Source: Cristatella mucedo (lineage: Eukaryota; Bryozoa; Phylactolaemata; Cristatellidae). Taken from it: a stretch of 64,000 nucleotides of DNA. The translations under genes and the position numbers were made by a program. Below the pieces are notes generated by a model. It was not told the DNA's origin, did not search any database, and saw only the letters and a program-made list of their open reading frames with translations. Positions 1-47,869 of the stretch are shown here, piece by piece. Position 1 is the first letter of the stretch. Every line of letters starts with the position of its first letter. Location: contig WPIO01000030.1 of NCBI GenBank assembly GCA_009760855.2, forward strand, positions 1,479,001 to 1,543,000, in the 5' to 3' direction.

Positions 1-89
1 GTAGTATTGTTTCTGTCAAAATCTGTTTAGTGTTACAAATTATTAAGTAGTTAGTAAAAGCCACTGCTTGCTGTTGGCTTTCCTTACAG

Positions 90-273
90 CAAAACAGCAG
101 TTGGTTTACTATTACTGGGAAACATGTACCAGAATTTTAAGTTGCCATTAAGGCGACAAGCTCCCGAAGGAATATTTGCTGTCATGGTCGCTTTCTTTGC
201 TTGTGTGCGAGTCATTATATTCTCAGTTTTGGTATTACTTCAAGTGGTTCTAATATCTAGCGATCGCTGCTAA
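90..273 (+). CDS. Possible 3' exon of an unidentified membrane protein (partial gene)
   Basis: A good acceptor (TTTCCTTACAG, ending 89) is followed by an open frame of 60 codons to TAA at 271-273. It reads KTAVGLLLLGNMYQNFKLPL, a basic loop RRQAPEG, then a long hydrophobic run containing VMVAFFACVRVIIFSVLVLL. This looks like a transmembrane helix after a positively charged loop, as in multi-span membrane proteins. I do not recognise the family. A GT inside the frame (after TCAGTTTTG) could splice to an acceptor at 869-870, whose downstream frame ends at 924. The rest of the gene would lie left of the window. It could also be chance. Confidence 0.35.
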
Positions 274-1123
<850 letters not shown>

Positions 1124-1399
1124 GAAACTGCTCTATGCCAAAATATAAATTCGGTCTCCATTTCCTTAACTGCATCGCATATCCGCGGAATGCCTAAACT
1201 CAGGGTCTTCGTCTTTCAAAATTCGGTAAAAGGAACGACGATGCATTAAGCTATGTTGTCAGGAATGAATGCTAATCACCAAAAGAAGTGAACACATGCG
1301 AGCAAACTATTCTCGCCTCTAAGCGCCTATTACTACTGACATTTCTAGTCAGTTGTAGAAGTCACTCCCAAAAATTGAAATTCTCACAAGCATTGAACC

Positions 1400-1650
1400 C
1401 GGAAAACCGATATAGGTAAAACTTGTTTAAAGCGTTGCTGTTAGCCGTTCAATCGCCGGGTCCATGAACTTATAAGCCCTTGGACAGTAAAACGTTTACT
1501 GCTGACGGCTAGGTGCCCTTACCTTATGATTTGCCGGCCGCCGCGATAGATCGGTCGGAGGCTAGTAACCAGCGTCTTAGCTATGATCGTATGTACCTAT
1601 AGTTGCTTCGTTGTTTTCGTCAAATTGCATTCCTGGATGTGACTTTTATT
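1400..1650 (+). mobile_element. Relic of the 5' end of LINE family A
   Basis: Resembles the 5' untranslated part of the LINE at 38.56 kb. Shared blocks in the same order are GAAAACCGA, CTTGTTTAAAG or CCTGTTTAAAG, CGGAGGCTAGTAAC or CGGCGGCTAGTAAC, TAGTTATGGTCG or TAGCTATGATCG, GCTTCGT, and TGCATTCCTGGAT or TGCATTCCTAGAT. No coding part follows, so the copy is cut off at its 3' side. Confidence 0.5.
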
Positions 1651-1660
1651 TATAAGGTCC

Positions 1661-3500
1661 GTTAATTGTGCTTTTGCAAATAAAAAGAGGTATACCCTTA
1701 ACCCGGTTGGGTCAATTGGGTCTAAGGTCATTCGATATTTCCAGCCGGATCTCGAACCATCCTGAGATATCTCTCTCATGTGCTCCTGTAAATATCCTTC
1801 AGCTAGTGTTCATTAGGCCAGTTATAACCGGCAGATAGCGTAACGAAGTTCAAGAGAGGCGACGGCTATATCCCTCGACACTGGCAGCCATCTGGCGTGT
1901 GGACTGGGCACTGCCGGTATCGTTTAAAACAAGAAGGTTTCAGTGTTCGAGCCAGCAGAATTGTTGCTTGGTCGGGCTATCAAGCGTACGCCAGGTCGTA
2001 CGGAGGGCTGTCGCGAGATGAAAGCAAATTTCCTTATATTGAACCATGATGAAAACCCACCTACTACCTATAGGCAAACCGAACGATAATTAAGGAAATG
2101 GGAAACTTTGCACCTACAATCGGTCTTGTGAGCCAGCCTCGCTTAGAATCTATACGCAATTCAGTTGTCGTGTACATGCATTTAACGATTACAGATCTCA
2201 TCAAAATCTCACCAATGATTGTCTATATGCGAAACAACTCTATTCATATGAGCCTTCTTTCGGGGAGTCCACGATACTGCCCTTTGAAGTGTAAGACAAG
2301 ATGTGTGTAATTGAAAGTACTCTACTTCTAGTGAATTCGCCAAATATCGAACATGCTGGACATCTCAGAAATTTTAGGGTTAACTCAAATGATGCAATAA
2401 TCTTTACTTTAAGCTGTTCTACAGCTATTAAAAAAACACCACTCTTTTGAAAATGACAACGTTGAGTCACATTGACTCTAGACTAAACTGCAAAGGCAGA
2501 GCGTCCCTAGACAGACAGTCTTTAAGAAGAAATAATTCTGCAAAACAATAACCAACAGGACACAAGGAAATTCAATCGCTATATTGTCCAACGCTGCAAA
2601 AATTGTTGTTATTGCGAAGCTTAGTGCACTGCTTTCAAAAGCCTGTGACACTTAACTGGCGTGTATGAACCAATTTCGCACCAGCCCATAAAAAGACCCG
2701 AGATTGATATTTTACTGTTCAACAACTGCAAGCTTTGTCATGGACACGGTGCCAGGTCTACTACTTAGGTGGGCTTTGGTATAATACAGAGATCTAAGTT
2801 CACTCATCAAAGATTTGAGCATTTAGGTCCTCTGATACAGCGGTCCTTGTCATCATGCACTTCACACAATAGGAGATACATTATTTCTTTTGTCTACTGA
2901 TTAAAAACTTGCACAATGCGGCACATGTGAGCACACAAATAATAATAACACCAAAACATCTTTCGGTGCATGCAATGTCGATGAGATACGTATAGCACTG
3001 ACCTTGACTTTCACGATTACAGCCAGAGGTCATACGTGTAGGTCAAGGATCCACCAAGGCCCAGAGCAACCAAGTTGAGACCACTGAATGATGCAGAGGA
3101 TGCAGGCGTAATAATAAACATTACATTCTGCAGTCAAGCACACCAGCTAAGTAGGCTTGCACCTACCTAGCACTACACTGAAATACCATAGCTCAACACT
3201 AGCCTGGTTTAACTTACAGGCGCACCAGAACTCGGCGAAAAAACGTCTTCGTACCTGGCAGCAAAGAACATGGAGCAGCAGTATGGTGATATTAGAAAAG
3301 GCTAAATCAAGCCGGGATACTTTAGGCTCAGCTGTGATATTTCTGCACTTAGCATCATACTGCTTTATACAGGAGTGGCTGATTGACGTCTGCTAGCCTG
3401 TACACTCAACCTTCTCAGGTACCTTCTTGAGAACTATGGGAAACCAGCTGAAAGAAGGCAAAATGATTGTCAATGAGGCTTTACTTTAAATTATTATCCC
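1661..3500. other. No gene or repeat recognised
   Basis: About 1.8 kb on both strands without a recognisable protein match, RNA gene or family repeat. The short open frames at 2098-2310 and 3157-3396 have no identifiable domain. Confidence 0.5.
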
Positions 3501-3517
3501 ATATATATATATATATA

Positions 3518-3600
<83 letters not shown>
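3501..3600. repeat. Compound (AT)n/(GT)n microsatellite
   Basis: About 20 bp of AT, a short GTGTG break, about 20 bp of AT again, then about 50 bp of GT. Confidence 0.97.
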
Positions 3601-3601
<1 letters not shown>

Positions 3602-4083
3602 TAGGTAATTACCTATGTATGCTGGCTACCAGCAGCTTAAGTAGTTGAGAATGATTACTATTTACAAGAGCTAAAGTGGTGTTCGTGACATCCACCCGTG
3701 ATATTCAATGAATATATCGAAACATTCTTTTAGCCAATGAGGAACTAGTTCACGGTCTGAGGTGCTGATCAAAGTCCAGATTAATGGAAACAAAATATGC
3801 GGGTTCGGCATGCTGTAACCGTTGACTTCTCACTGCTAGCATTTCCCTGAACCCAAGCCATGCCATGTGCTCGTGGCTCCAATGATTAGTACATAAGGAG
3901 TTAAGCACGTTACCCATAGCTTATAGCCATATACGTTATAGTCTTTTGCCTCCATTTTCAATCGCTGCCTCGCCTAGGTGAAGGACAACAAACGAGTTGG
4001 AACGCCAACTGATAATCGCCATATGCACGGCTGAAGTACCAAGCTAGAACTCGCATATATTGAAGCATGTATAGCTAATATAC

Positions 4084-4114
<31 letters not shown>

Positions 4115-4600
4115 AACACATATTAATATGATTATTTATTTATTTATTTACCAGTGGCCACAAGTTTGGCCTCACTTGGTTTGCTATGAGTTGGATCGAT
4201 ACATCACGGCTGTTAGCCGTCGGTACATCTATAAAGTGATTTCAAATACTAACAAATAGGTTGTGTTCTTTATTGGTTGTCGATAGCAGGTCTTTGGTTT
4301 GTAACATTTTGCTCAGGAGGAATTCTGAATGCTCTAACTGGAAAACCAGGAAGTAGGCCTACATGATGATGCTTGCTGCCTAGCAATAGGATTGCTCTAG
4401 CACCTATGGTCAATCGCCATATTGGATTTCGGTGGCTGGGTGGGAAATATTACTCTGCTCACTGACTGGCGGGGTACACAATAATAACGGTAGGAACACC
4501 CAATAGTAGAGATAGCTTGTAGAGCATTTGAACTTTTTAACGTGCTTAACTCCCTCTGTGCTGCACTTCCAGACTTTATTTGTCGAATAGAATGTGTAGG
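3601..4600. other. Mostly unexplained; (AT)n at 4083-4113; start of a Tc1-like repeat
   Basis: No gene seen. From about 4540 the sequence parallels 26850-26970 (blocks near TTTATTT, GAATAGAATG and the Ala/Gly-rich stretch around 4640-4680), marking a decayed dispersed repeat that runs into the transposase remains at 4606-5130. Confidence 0.4.
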
Positions 4601-4605
4601 TAGTC

Positions 4606-5130
4606 TTGGTGGGCAATCACACAGAAAGTGAGCCGAGCCCACTGACCTTAGCTGCTGCTGGCAGACCGCATCAATACGGGAGTGCTCTACTAGCAGCTAC
4701 GGCTAAGGGAGGTCGTCTTACTGATATTTTCAAGGCTAATCTACGGTCTAAACATCTAGAGCAGATTAGCCACCATGAGTTTGCTTAGACGCTGAAAATT
4801 AGCAAGAAACGTTTACGAAATAGAATTCGAAAAACAGCTGTGATGGATACAGTGGAGAACCAGCATGTGTCCGGGTGCACTCGGGCTTTGACTAGAAGGT
4901 GTGATCGGCTCCTGACAGCAGAGTTCAAGGAGGCTAGCTTTTCTCCCACATGTTTCTATGCCAATTCACTCGAGCTAACCATCAGCGAGATACATAGTGA
5001 GTGGACGGGAATGCGATGGCTCTCGGAACCAGTGCTTGTGACAAAGGAGGCAAAGAAAGCTTTGCTACTGCCGAAAGCCCATACAGAACAGTTTCGCTTT
5101 TGAACATAGCAGCATAGACACCGGACTTTT
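4606..5130 (+). pseudogene. Decayed Tc1/mariner-like transposase, N-terminal half
   Basis: Open segments in one direction read as a weak helix-turn-helix region, then RALTRRCDRLLT and, near 5050-5100, EAKKALLLPKAHTEQFRF followed after a stop by QHRHRT. The order basic linker, KKALLLPKA, then QHRxRT is that of the Tc1 transposase linker ahead of the DDE domain. It parallels a clearer fragment at 27300-27500 (KKAPLLTKANKESSIE then QHSHRTTED). Stop codons and a frameshift are present and no catalytic part was found. Assigned by family resemblance only. Confidence 0.45.
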
Positions 5131-5976
5131 CACGATTTCAAATTTATGAGAAACAATTATGTGTCCTTATTGTTGTCCTCAAAATGTCCTCAAAATGTAA
5201 CTGTAACGCATCTTGGATTGCAGCATGAAATTCTGCCAAGTTCAAGCTGTGATTCAGTCTGTGTGCAAGAAATTGCAACTCTTGTATTCGTGGTGATTTC
5301 GCGAAAATTAACCTACTACTCCCAGTGCGTCCATCAAGTTGTTAAGATATTGATCCCTAATGTCCCTCTTTTGTTACTAATCACGTGACTTGGGCGACAT
5401 GCTTTCCTTAAGACACGAAATGAGCCTTATGGCCACGATTACACTTACTTACGACAGTTCTTAGTGCTTCAGTGGTTGGTGACTGAGATCATGAATTTCT
5501 AGATCCTCATTTCGGCATTCTCAGCGTTTGTAACTGTGTCCCTACTTCATTTCAGTGAAATCTTCGTCTGCCCTCTGAGTAGCTGCTTAGCACTGATCAC
5601 TTTATATTTGAACGATTCAACCCAGTAATTAAACTAGAGAGTGCTATTTGCTGCTGACTCGATAATGGAAAGACCTTGAAAATAATTGTTTCCATGAGAG
5701 CATAACCGAAATATGGCAAGCGTGTTAGATAATCGGACATTCAAGCTAACTAAATTGGTTCAGCACACCCTAGATGTCAGTGCAGTGAGAAAATGGTTAA
5801 ATGAGGTTTCTCTTACCACAGCTAAACCTTCAATGGCACAAAATGTTACTCGTAGCTCTTGAAGCTTCGCAAGGATCAGCATAGCTACTTTTGATTGGTG
5901 ATCTCACAGCAGGAGCCACTTCATTCAACTGACGGCTGCGACTCTCAACAAGACCTGCACTGCCATGCAGGCCACA
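5131..5976. other. No gene recognised
   Basis: Nothing supportable on either strand. Confidence 0.5.
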
Positions 5977-6316
5977 AATCCCGACCTGCGTCAGAACATC
6001 CCCTGACCTAACCACATTTAAAAGGAACCTAAAATCACACCTATTTAGGACAGCATTTAGTGGGTCGCTGTGATTCGTCCTTGATGTGCTTATGCGTGCT
6101 GACACTGTGCATGCTGCCACTAACCACATTTGCATGCTGACCCTGTGCATGTCACCCCTAACCATATTATTCATTTCGTTTGTTTTTTCAAGCATGATTT
6201 TACTTACCATTCAATTGCATTTCACTTTACAGCAAATGTAAAGCGCCTAGAGAGAGATTAAGTTCTCTGAGGGCGCTTTATCAAGTGAATTATTATTGTT
6301 ATTATTATTAGTATTA
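5977..6316 (+). mobile_element. LINE family A, 3' end (5'-truncated)
   Basis: Matches the last 350 bp of the LINE at 38.56-42.16 kb: the RT C-terminal region from CCCGACCTGCGTCAGAACAT, then the 3' UTR and the tail motif AGAGATTAAGTTCTCTGAGG, ending in an ATT-type trinucleotide repeat. 5' truncation is typical of LINE copies made by target-primed reverse transcription. Confidence 0.9.
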
Positions 6317-6357
6317 CATGCAATGTCAATTAGAGCTTGGCGATTGCGATTTTAAGG

Positions 6358-6875
6358 ATGGTTTGCAGTTGAATGGGGTAGACTGCGGTATTTTCCCAGG
6401 ACATTTTGGGCATTGGCTGGGTGCCAGGATGCACATTTTTTTTAATTGTTCATGTGTTTGCACACAACACTGCACTTTAACCAGCAATAAAATCTGGAGC
6501 TCGGAGAAATCCCTTTCTATTTTTTCGTGGTGGATTCGGTAGATTGCGGTATTAGCCCGGGCTACTGCAATCGATTGCAGCCAGTTGAACGAAAACGGAT
6601 GCGCCAACGCAAGTGAAACTTTTATAAGTGTAATTGTCGCAGTGTGTACTTATCATGCAATCAAAAAATGAACTTTACAAACAGGATTTCTTTCGTTGCA
6701 TGGTGGAATGCACTGGATTGCAGTATTAGCCCGGACCAATGCAATCTTATTTCAGCGACATAAGTTTTCTGGGCACATTGTACATGTAGCATAGTTAAGA
6801 CATTCCAAACTTGCTGGTTTTCGCAGCTGCTTTGTGGTGGATTTGAAGGTAACTAAAATAGATTATGGTACAGGC
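6358..6875. repeat. Three or four diverged tandem units with a period near 170 bp
   Basis: A 45-bp block (start TGGTGGATT or similar, then GATTGCGGTATTAGCCCGG, then CTGCAATC) recurs at about 6360, 6529 and 6700, with a weaker fourth at 6834. The spacing of 169-171 bp is constant, and the ends of units 1 and 2 also resemble each other. It looks like a remnant of a satellite array. Confidence 0.55.
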
Positions 6876-6940
6876 CTCCGGCGTTGAAGCTCGTTTGCAT
6901 AAGTGTGCAGTGACATAAAATTTGGTGGATAGAAAAAATA

Positions 6941-7110
6941 CTAGCTGATTTAACAGCCTCTTTTTGTATAGCGACAGAAGAGCCTTGACGGCTATCGCCA
7001 CCGCTTGCAGTGGTGATAAAGGATCGCCCACCACAAGATTCGAGCCCACTACCTCGGGGGGGGGGCCGAGGTCGTGAAAAGCAACCGCCTTACCTAGTGA
7101 GCCATTACGG
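6941..7110 (-). mobile_element. tRNA-derived SINE, family 1, copy 1
   Basis: Read on the minus strand, it starts with a tRNA-like head (A box around TGGCTCACTAGGTAAGGCGG, degraded B box near 7030) and ends in the body CTTTTTGTATAGCG complement and CAGCTAG. Copies 2 and 3 lie at 8420-8582 and 46495-46669. Confidence 0.8.
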
Positions 7111-7377
7111 ATAGATAAAATCGATCGTGTACTACAATGTCAGTCCCAAATTTGAGCTAGGCAACGTCAACGTCAGGACGATGTTGGCCTAATTAGAGCG
7201 ATTTGCAGTAATTCGACGAACCCCAGCACCGGCTTACACGACACTAGAATGGGCATTTTCACCATAAACAAATCGAAAGTGCTTAACTTAAGCCCTACTA
7301 ATAAAGCAGGTACAGCTAGGATGGTTGCCGGTTGAGCAAAGGATACAGAGCAAAGTTCTTACGTTCTTACGCTGACC

Positions 7378-7838
7378 CAAAAGGCCTGCCACGGCTTGGC
7401 TCCTTCGTACCTAGCTGATCTACTGCATCAGTTTCAGCCTGTTCGTGCCCCCAGGTCCTGTGTGGACAATAAATTAGCTGTCCCATTCCTCCGCTTAAAG
7501 ACAGTTGGCGACAGAAGCTTAAGCTCTGCAGGTCCTAGACTGTGGAACTCGCTTCCCCAATTCTTACGCAGCAACTACTCCCCTACTGCCGACTATGGCA
7601 CATCCTTTTCAGCGGTCCTGAGCTGCTACTTCTATGCTACTCACTACCTCAACTGTTCTCCTGACTGTGCTGTGTTTCCACTTTCTCTTTGTTGCGTGAG
7701 ATGAAGTCTGTTGGCTACCGAATGTGTACCGAAAGCCGCTTAGGCTGTGAGTGCGCTATACACAACTCTCCTGCGTAACACCCACATGGTCTTTATGACT
7801 TTGTGGAGTTAGACGGAGATACATTACATTACAATGAA
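7378..7838 (+). mobile_element. LINE family B, 3' end with RT C-terminal remains
   Basis: The open frame 7396-7704 reads LAPSYLADLLHQF, VDNKLAVPFLRLKTVGDRSL and GPRLWNSLPQFLR, the C-terminal region of CR1/L2-type reverse transcriptases (P.YL.DLL ... GDR ... WN.LP). The 3' end is TGTGGAGTTAGACGGAGATA followed by CATTACATTACA. This is a different family from A, since the tail is unrelated. Other copies are at 30.79, 35.81, 38.36/42.18, 54.62 and 59.88 kb. Confidence 0.8.
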
Positions 7839-8419
7839 ATATTTGATGACAGACCTATCGACCAAGACGAGCATTCTGCTCGGACAACCGGAGCGCTAAG
7901 ACGGCCTTTGCCAACAATGCCTAGACTACCCATTGGCCTGTTATTCTGGGCTCATCAGCAAAATTAAGAGATTTAAAGCCCATATGCCTGCTCGGTTCAT
8001 CGGCATAATTAAGAGATTTAAAGAAACTCATATCTCGTCTTTTTGCTTCATTGAGCCTCTGGATAAGACTTTCACGTTGACCTTCGAAGATTAAGTCAGT
8101 GGTCAGAGCTATTTGAAGAATGACGCTTGAAAGAGCAGGAAGTGGAAAGAATGGTGGATTTTTATGTGGCCTCCGAACAGTACTCAGAACTTGAGAAATC
8201 TTGTATTCCTTAATATAAGTTGGTCAGCAGCATTCGCTCGCATGAAAAGACAGGATGTCCCCGTGGCATCTGACAGAGGCTAACGTACAGTAAAGCAAGG
8301 CCCTACGATATCAACTGTCTCCTTTCAGATGCTCTAGAAGCCCATATAAAAGGTGAACCTCTTACCGGAATGAGGTTGTCACCGAGTAGTATTAAATAAA
8401 TAAAATAAATAAATAAATC
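7839..8419. other. No gene recognised; short AAAT-type repeat at the end
   Basis: Nothing identified except the A-rich (TAAA)n stretch at 8395-8419, which abuts the SINE and is probably its 3' tail. Confidence 0.5.
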
Positions 8420-8582
8420 TTAGCTGATTAAACAGCCTCTTTTGTAAAGCGACAGAAGAGCCTTTACGGCTATCACCGCCTCTTGCAGTGGCTATAAAGA
8501 ATCGCCCACTGCATGAGTCGAACCCACGACCTCGGGATCGAGGTCGTGAAAGCAACCACCTTACCTAGTGTGCCATCACGGC
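8420..8582 (-). mobile_element. tRNA-derived SINE, family 1, copy 2
   Basis: On the minus strand the head has an A box (TGGCACACTAGGTAAGGTGG) and a B box (GTGGGTTCGACTC). Between them lies an inverted repeat CACGACCTCG/CGAGGTCGTG with a 4-nt spacer. The tail abuts an AT-rich simple repeat. Confidence 0.85.
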
Positions 8583-9923
8583 TCACCCCAGTTTAACAAA
8601 AACACAAAGGCAATTTCCTGTGACACAAGAGCTACCTGCTTAAACCCGCTACTAAAACAAGTTAACAATATACAATCCTTCTCTCCAAAGTCTTCTCCCA
8701 CTGCTAAAGATGAACAAATTGGTAAAACGGAGTCGGACATCCAACGTACGGAGTGCCGGGAGCTTTACAGAGTAAAAACGGACATCTGGACAGGCATGTC
8801 TACATCTACCCGTTGCAAAACATTATGATTACAAGTGCTACAGCTCTTCTGGGGAACGATCATAATAATAATAATAATAATGCACTTGATAACGATCAAT
8901 TTGGGAACAAGACAATTACCCGAAGCTTACAGCAAAAGCTTTCATAAGGTTATGCGCTGAAGTAGCTTTTCCATTCATTAGTTGACTGAGGCAGTCGCGA
9001 CTAAAATTCCAGACTCTGGGCCGATGTAAGAGGTTGTAAAAAAAACGAGGAGGGCCGACCTAATAAATCATTTGGGCTTTAGATAATATTTTACTTATGC
9101 GACAATAAACATGCGTTTAATGTATTGCGTGCAGAAATTGATGATGTATTCTCCTGCGTGCGAAGTCAAAAGCCGTCGGCCGGCACCAGGTGAGCGTTAC
9201 GATTCTGGGTGGAACACGACTTTGGAGATGGAGTACATGATATATCGAGATGGTTCGCCAATTTTCACTTTACCCGAGCAGCCATGAGCACTCGAGCAAG
9301 TCGAGCAACTATCGCATGCACACGAAGCAGGGCTACTTAGGCAGTTCAAACTGCTGCAGGAAGCACGTCCTCAACAACCGACTTCACCTGGTCCCAGCTG
9401 ACGACCGCTGGGTGGTAACGGACTAGCACACCAATAGACCAGACCGGGTCAATCCAACTACCGCAACGGAAAAAATGGAGCCACGCGGTGGAAACTTGAG
9501 GTCACACGACGAACAAGCAAACAGGTCTGTATGCTCTATTCCCTCACGGAGGACAATTGGCAACATAGGCAGCATAGCTAAATGATGCATGGCTTTACCA
9601 AGACCACAGATCACACTAGAGGAGAATGAAGCTTTTGAGCTTGTCAAGCATTGCCACTTATAACAAACTTCACAACTTGATCGCATTGGCAACAAAGCTA
9701 AGTTCGGCTGAAAGTTGGCAAGTCGTGAGACAACAAGAGACGTGTAGCAATCTGTTGCATCTACCATCCACAGCTACCCACAGCTTCTGAGAACTCCTGC
9801 AACTTGATGCTTCCGTAGTCCACAGCACCTCAATTCATTACCAACATCCCTAGCTGCTTCTGCTCTCCACAGCAAAGGCACTGTGCAGTCAACATGTAAG
9901 ACCTCACCAACAATAAGCCTCAC
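8583..9923. other. IPO9 3' flank or 3' UTR; small LINE tail at 8862-8890
   Basis: Downstream of the IPO9 stop (minus strand). No AATAAA was seen on the minus strand within about 800 nt; an ATTAAA lies at 9121-9116 but its use is unsupported. A 30-bp (TAA)n plus GCACTTGATAA piece near 8862 looks like the last bases of a minus-strand LINE family A copy. Confidence 0.4.
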
Positions 9924-46183
<36,260 letters not shown>

Positions 46184-46494
46184 GCTTCTGTGGTAAATTG
46201 AATCGCTACATGCCGACCGCGTCGGCTTGTTCTGGTGGGCCGGGGCGGGCTGTGGGTAGTGGTCGGGCAGTACACGATCGACGATAGGCGGAAGTGCCAG
46301 ATACAGCGTTGTATAGCGCCGACGGCTCGACGGAGGAGGCCTGCAGCTTACCTATCTGCGTAGCCTACTTCTGAATGCGATTCGGTGCGCGTCTACTCGT
46401 GATAAGAGGTGGCCACGCGAAAGAGCGTTTTTGGCGCCGACCTACTTACCGTCGCAAAGAAGTCGCGAGCTCGTGGCGTGAATAGGAAAAAAAT
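46184..46494 (-). promoter_or_regulatory. Likely IPO9 5' UTR and promoter flank
   Basis: The 311 bp upstream of the IPO9 start are GC- and CpG-rich compared with the introns and contain a GC box (GGGGCGGG at 46242-46249). No TATA box was seen close to the ATG. The flank ends against a SINE at 46495. Promoter status is inferred from position and composition only. Confidence 0.4.
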
Positions 46495-46669
46495 CCTAGC
46501 TGATTAAACAGCCTCTTTTTGTATAGCGACAGAAGAGCCTTTACGGCTATCACCACCGCTTACAGTGGCGATACAGAATTGCCCACTGCAGGAATCGAAC
46601 CCACGACCTCGGAACCGAGGTCGTGGGTTCGAAAGCAAAGCAACCGCCTTACCTAGTGTGCCACCACGG
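46495..46669 (-). mobile_element. tRNA-derived SINE, family 1, copy 3, with long palindrome
   Basis: Minus-strand head with A box (TGGCACACTAGGTAAGGCGG) and a consensus B box (GGTTCGATTCC). Between them is a perfect inverted repeat with 18-bp arms (46595-46612 and 46615-46632, spacer AA) that contains an inverted second copy of the B-box region. The body matches the copies at 6.94 and 8.42 kb. Directly upstream of the IPO9 promoter flank. Confidence 0.88.
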
Positions 46670-46839
46670 TAAAGAGATACGCACAAGAATAGAGGATTTG
46701 GCCTTTAACCTTTATAAGCAAGCGCACAATGTCGCTACACGTTTGGTTCAGCTGTACCCTCACACTCATCGCAGGCCCTCGAAGAAACAAGCACTCTTAC
46801 GGGATAATACCTCCCTGCACTTAAGCCACCTAGGTCTAT

Positions 46840-47140
46840 GGTGGAGAACGACACAAATAGACTGTAGGGCCCAAATAACCGGAACCTGAACCCTGACCGG
46901 AGAGCTCGGAGCCGCGTCCACCTTTAGCAAAGGCAGTAACGCCTTGGACCCAGACTCCTGACCGGAGAACTATTGCTCCGCTTCCACCTCTTAGCAAAGG
47001 CAGGAACACTAAGGGCCGTTTCACCTACGAAAAGTACCTCCTCTCCACTGGACCAGACTAACTCTAGTTTGCAGCGGCAAATCCCTAAGCAGGGACCACG
47101 CGCGAGTTCACACGAACACAAAATGCGAGCCTGAAGCGCT
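46840..47140 (-). repeat. LTR-like segment, inverted relative to 47980-48120
   Basis: On the minus strand, GCTCGCATTTTGTGTTCGTG, GCGTGGTC.CTGC and GGGATTTGCCG.TGC.AACTAG match 47980-48070 (+). Also holds a local repeat of CTGACCGGAGA...CTTAGCAAAGGCAG at 46893-46950 and 46961-47010. Confidence 0.6.
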
Positions 47141-47757
47141 ATACAGCCGTATTCGAAGCGTCCACAGAATTTTCCTGGCGCTGAATTGCTATGTCATGTC
47201 GATCGCTGTCCTAAACAGCCCTCCCGTCTCCTTCGTTCTAAGAAAAACTGAGTCCGACAACTATCGGTGACTACGACGAAGATCCCGCCCTCAGCGAGCG
47301 TTGCCTTATTGTAGCGCTGCACTGGCCTTGGCTTAATTTTAGGGCGAACAAGAACTAGTCGGCGGGCTAAAACTCCTTTTTCCTGGAGCAGTGAGCCCGA
47401 GAGGAGCATCAGTGTGGTGGGAAAGCAAGAGCTTAAGAGCGAGCCAGGAAGCTCAGGGACCAGCGGTGGCGATCCAGCCTTTAGAATTACTCTGCTACGC
47501 GCACGTGCCGCTGATTGATGCTGGCTTGCCTGTCAACCTCGCCCATAACTCTGTCCGAAGAGAATCATCTGGACCATGTTTGGTATTCAAGCTGGACTGA
47601 GTTGCCCGTCATGTAGCTGAGCGACGGTGTTAATTCTTTACCCTAATAGCTCACGGTGCCGGGCCCAATACCACTAAGCCATGGCATCAATACCCAATTG
47701 TCGCAGCTAGGTATTTAAGAGTAAAGCGAGGCGCGAACCGGGTCTTTTGTTCGGCTC

Positions 47758-47760
<3 letters not shown>

Positions 47761-47820
<60 letters not shown>
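47761..47820. repeat. (CT)n microsatellite, 60 bp
   Basis: Pure CT dinucleotide tract. Confidence 0.97.
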
Positions 47821-47823
<3 letters not shown>

Positions 47824-47869
47824 GCTTCGTTTCGACGCCGGCGCCGGTAGCTGCCGGACTCGTTTCTTT

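Noticed and set aside
46495-46669. Possible tRNA gene (A and B boxes)
   Set aside because: The head does not fold as a full cloverleaf and is followed by a repeated body found at two other sites, so it is a SINE.
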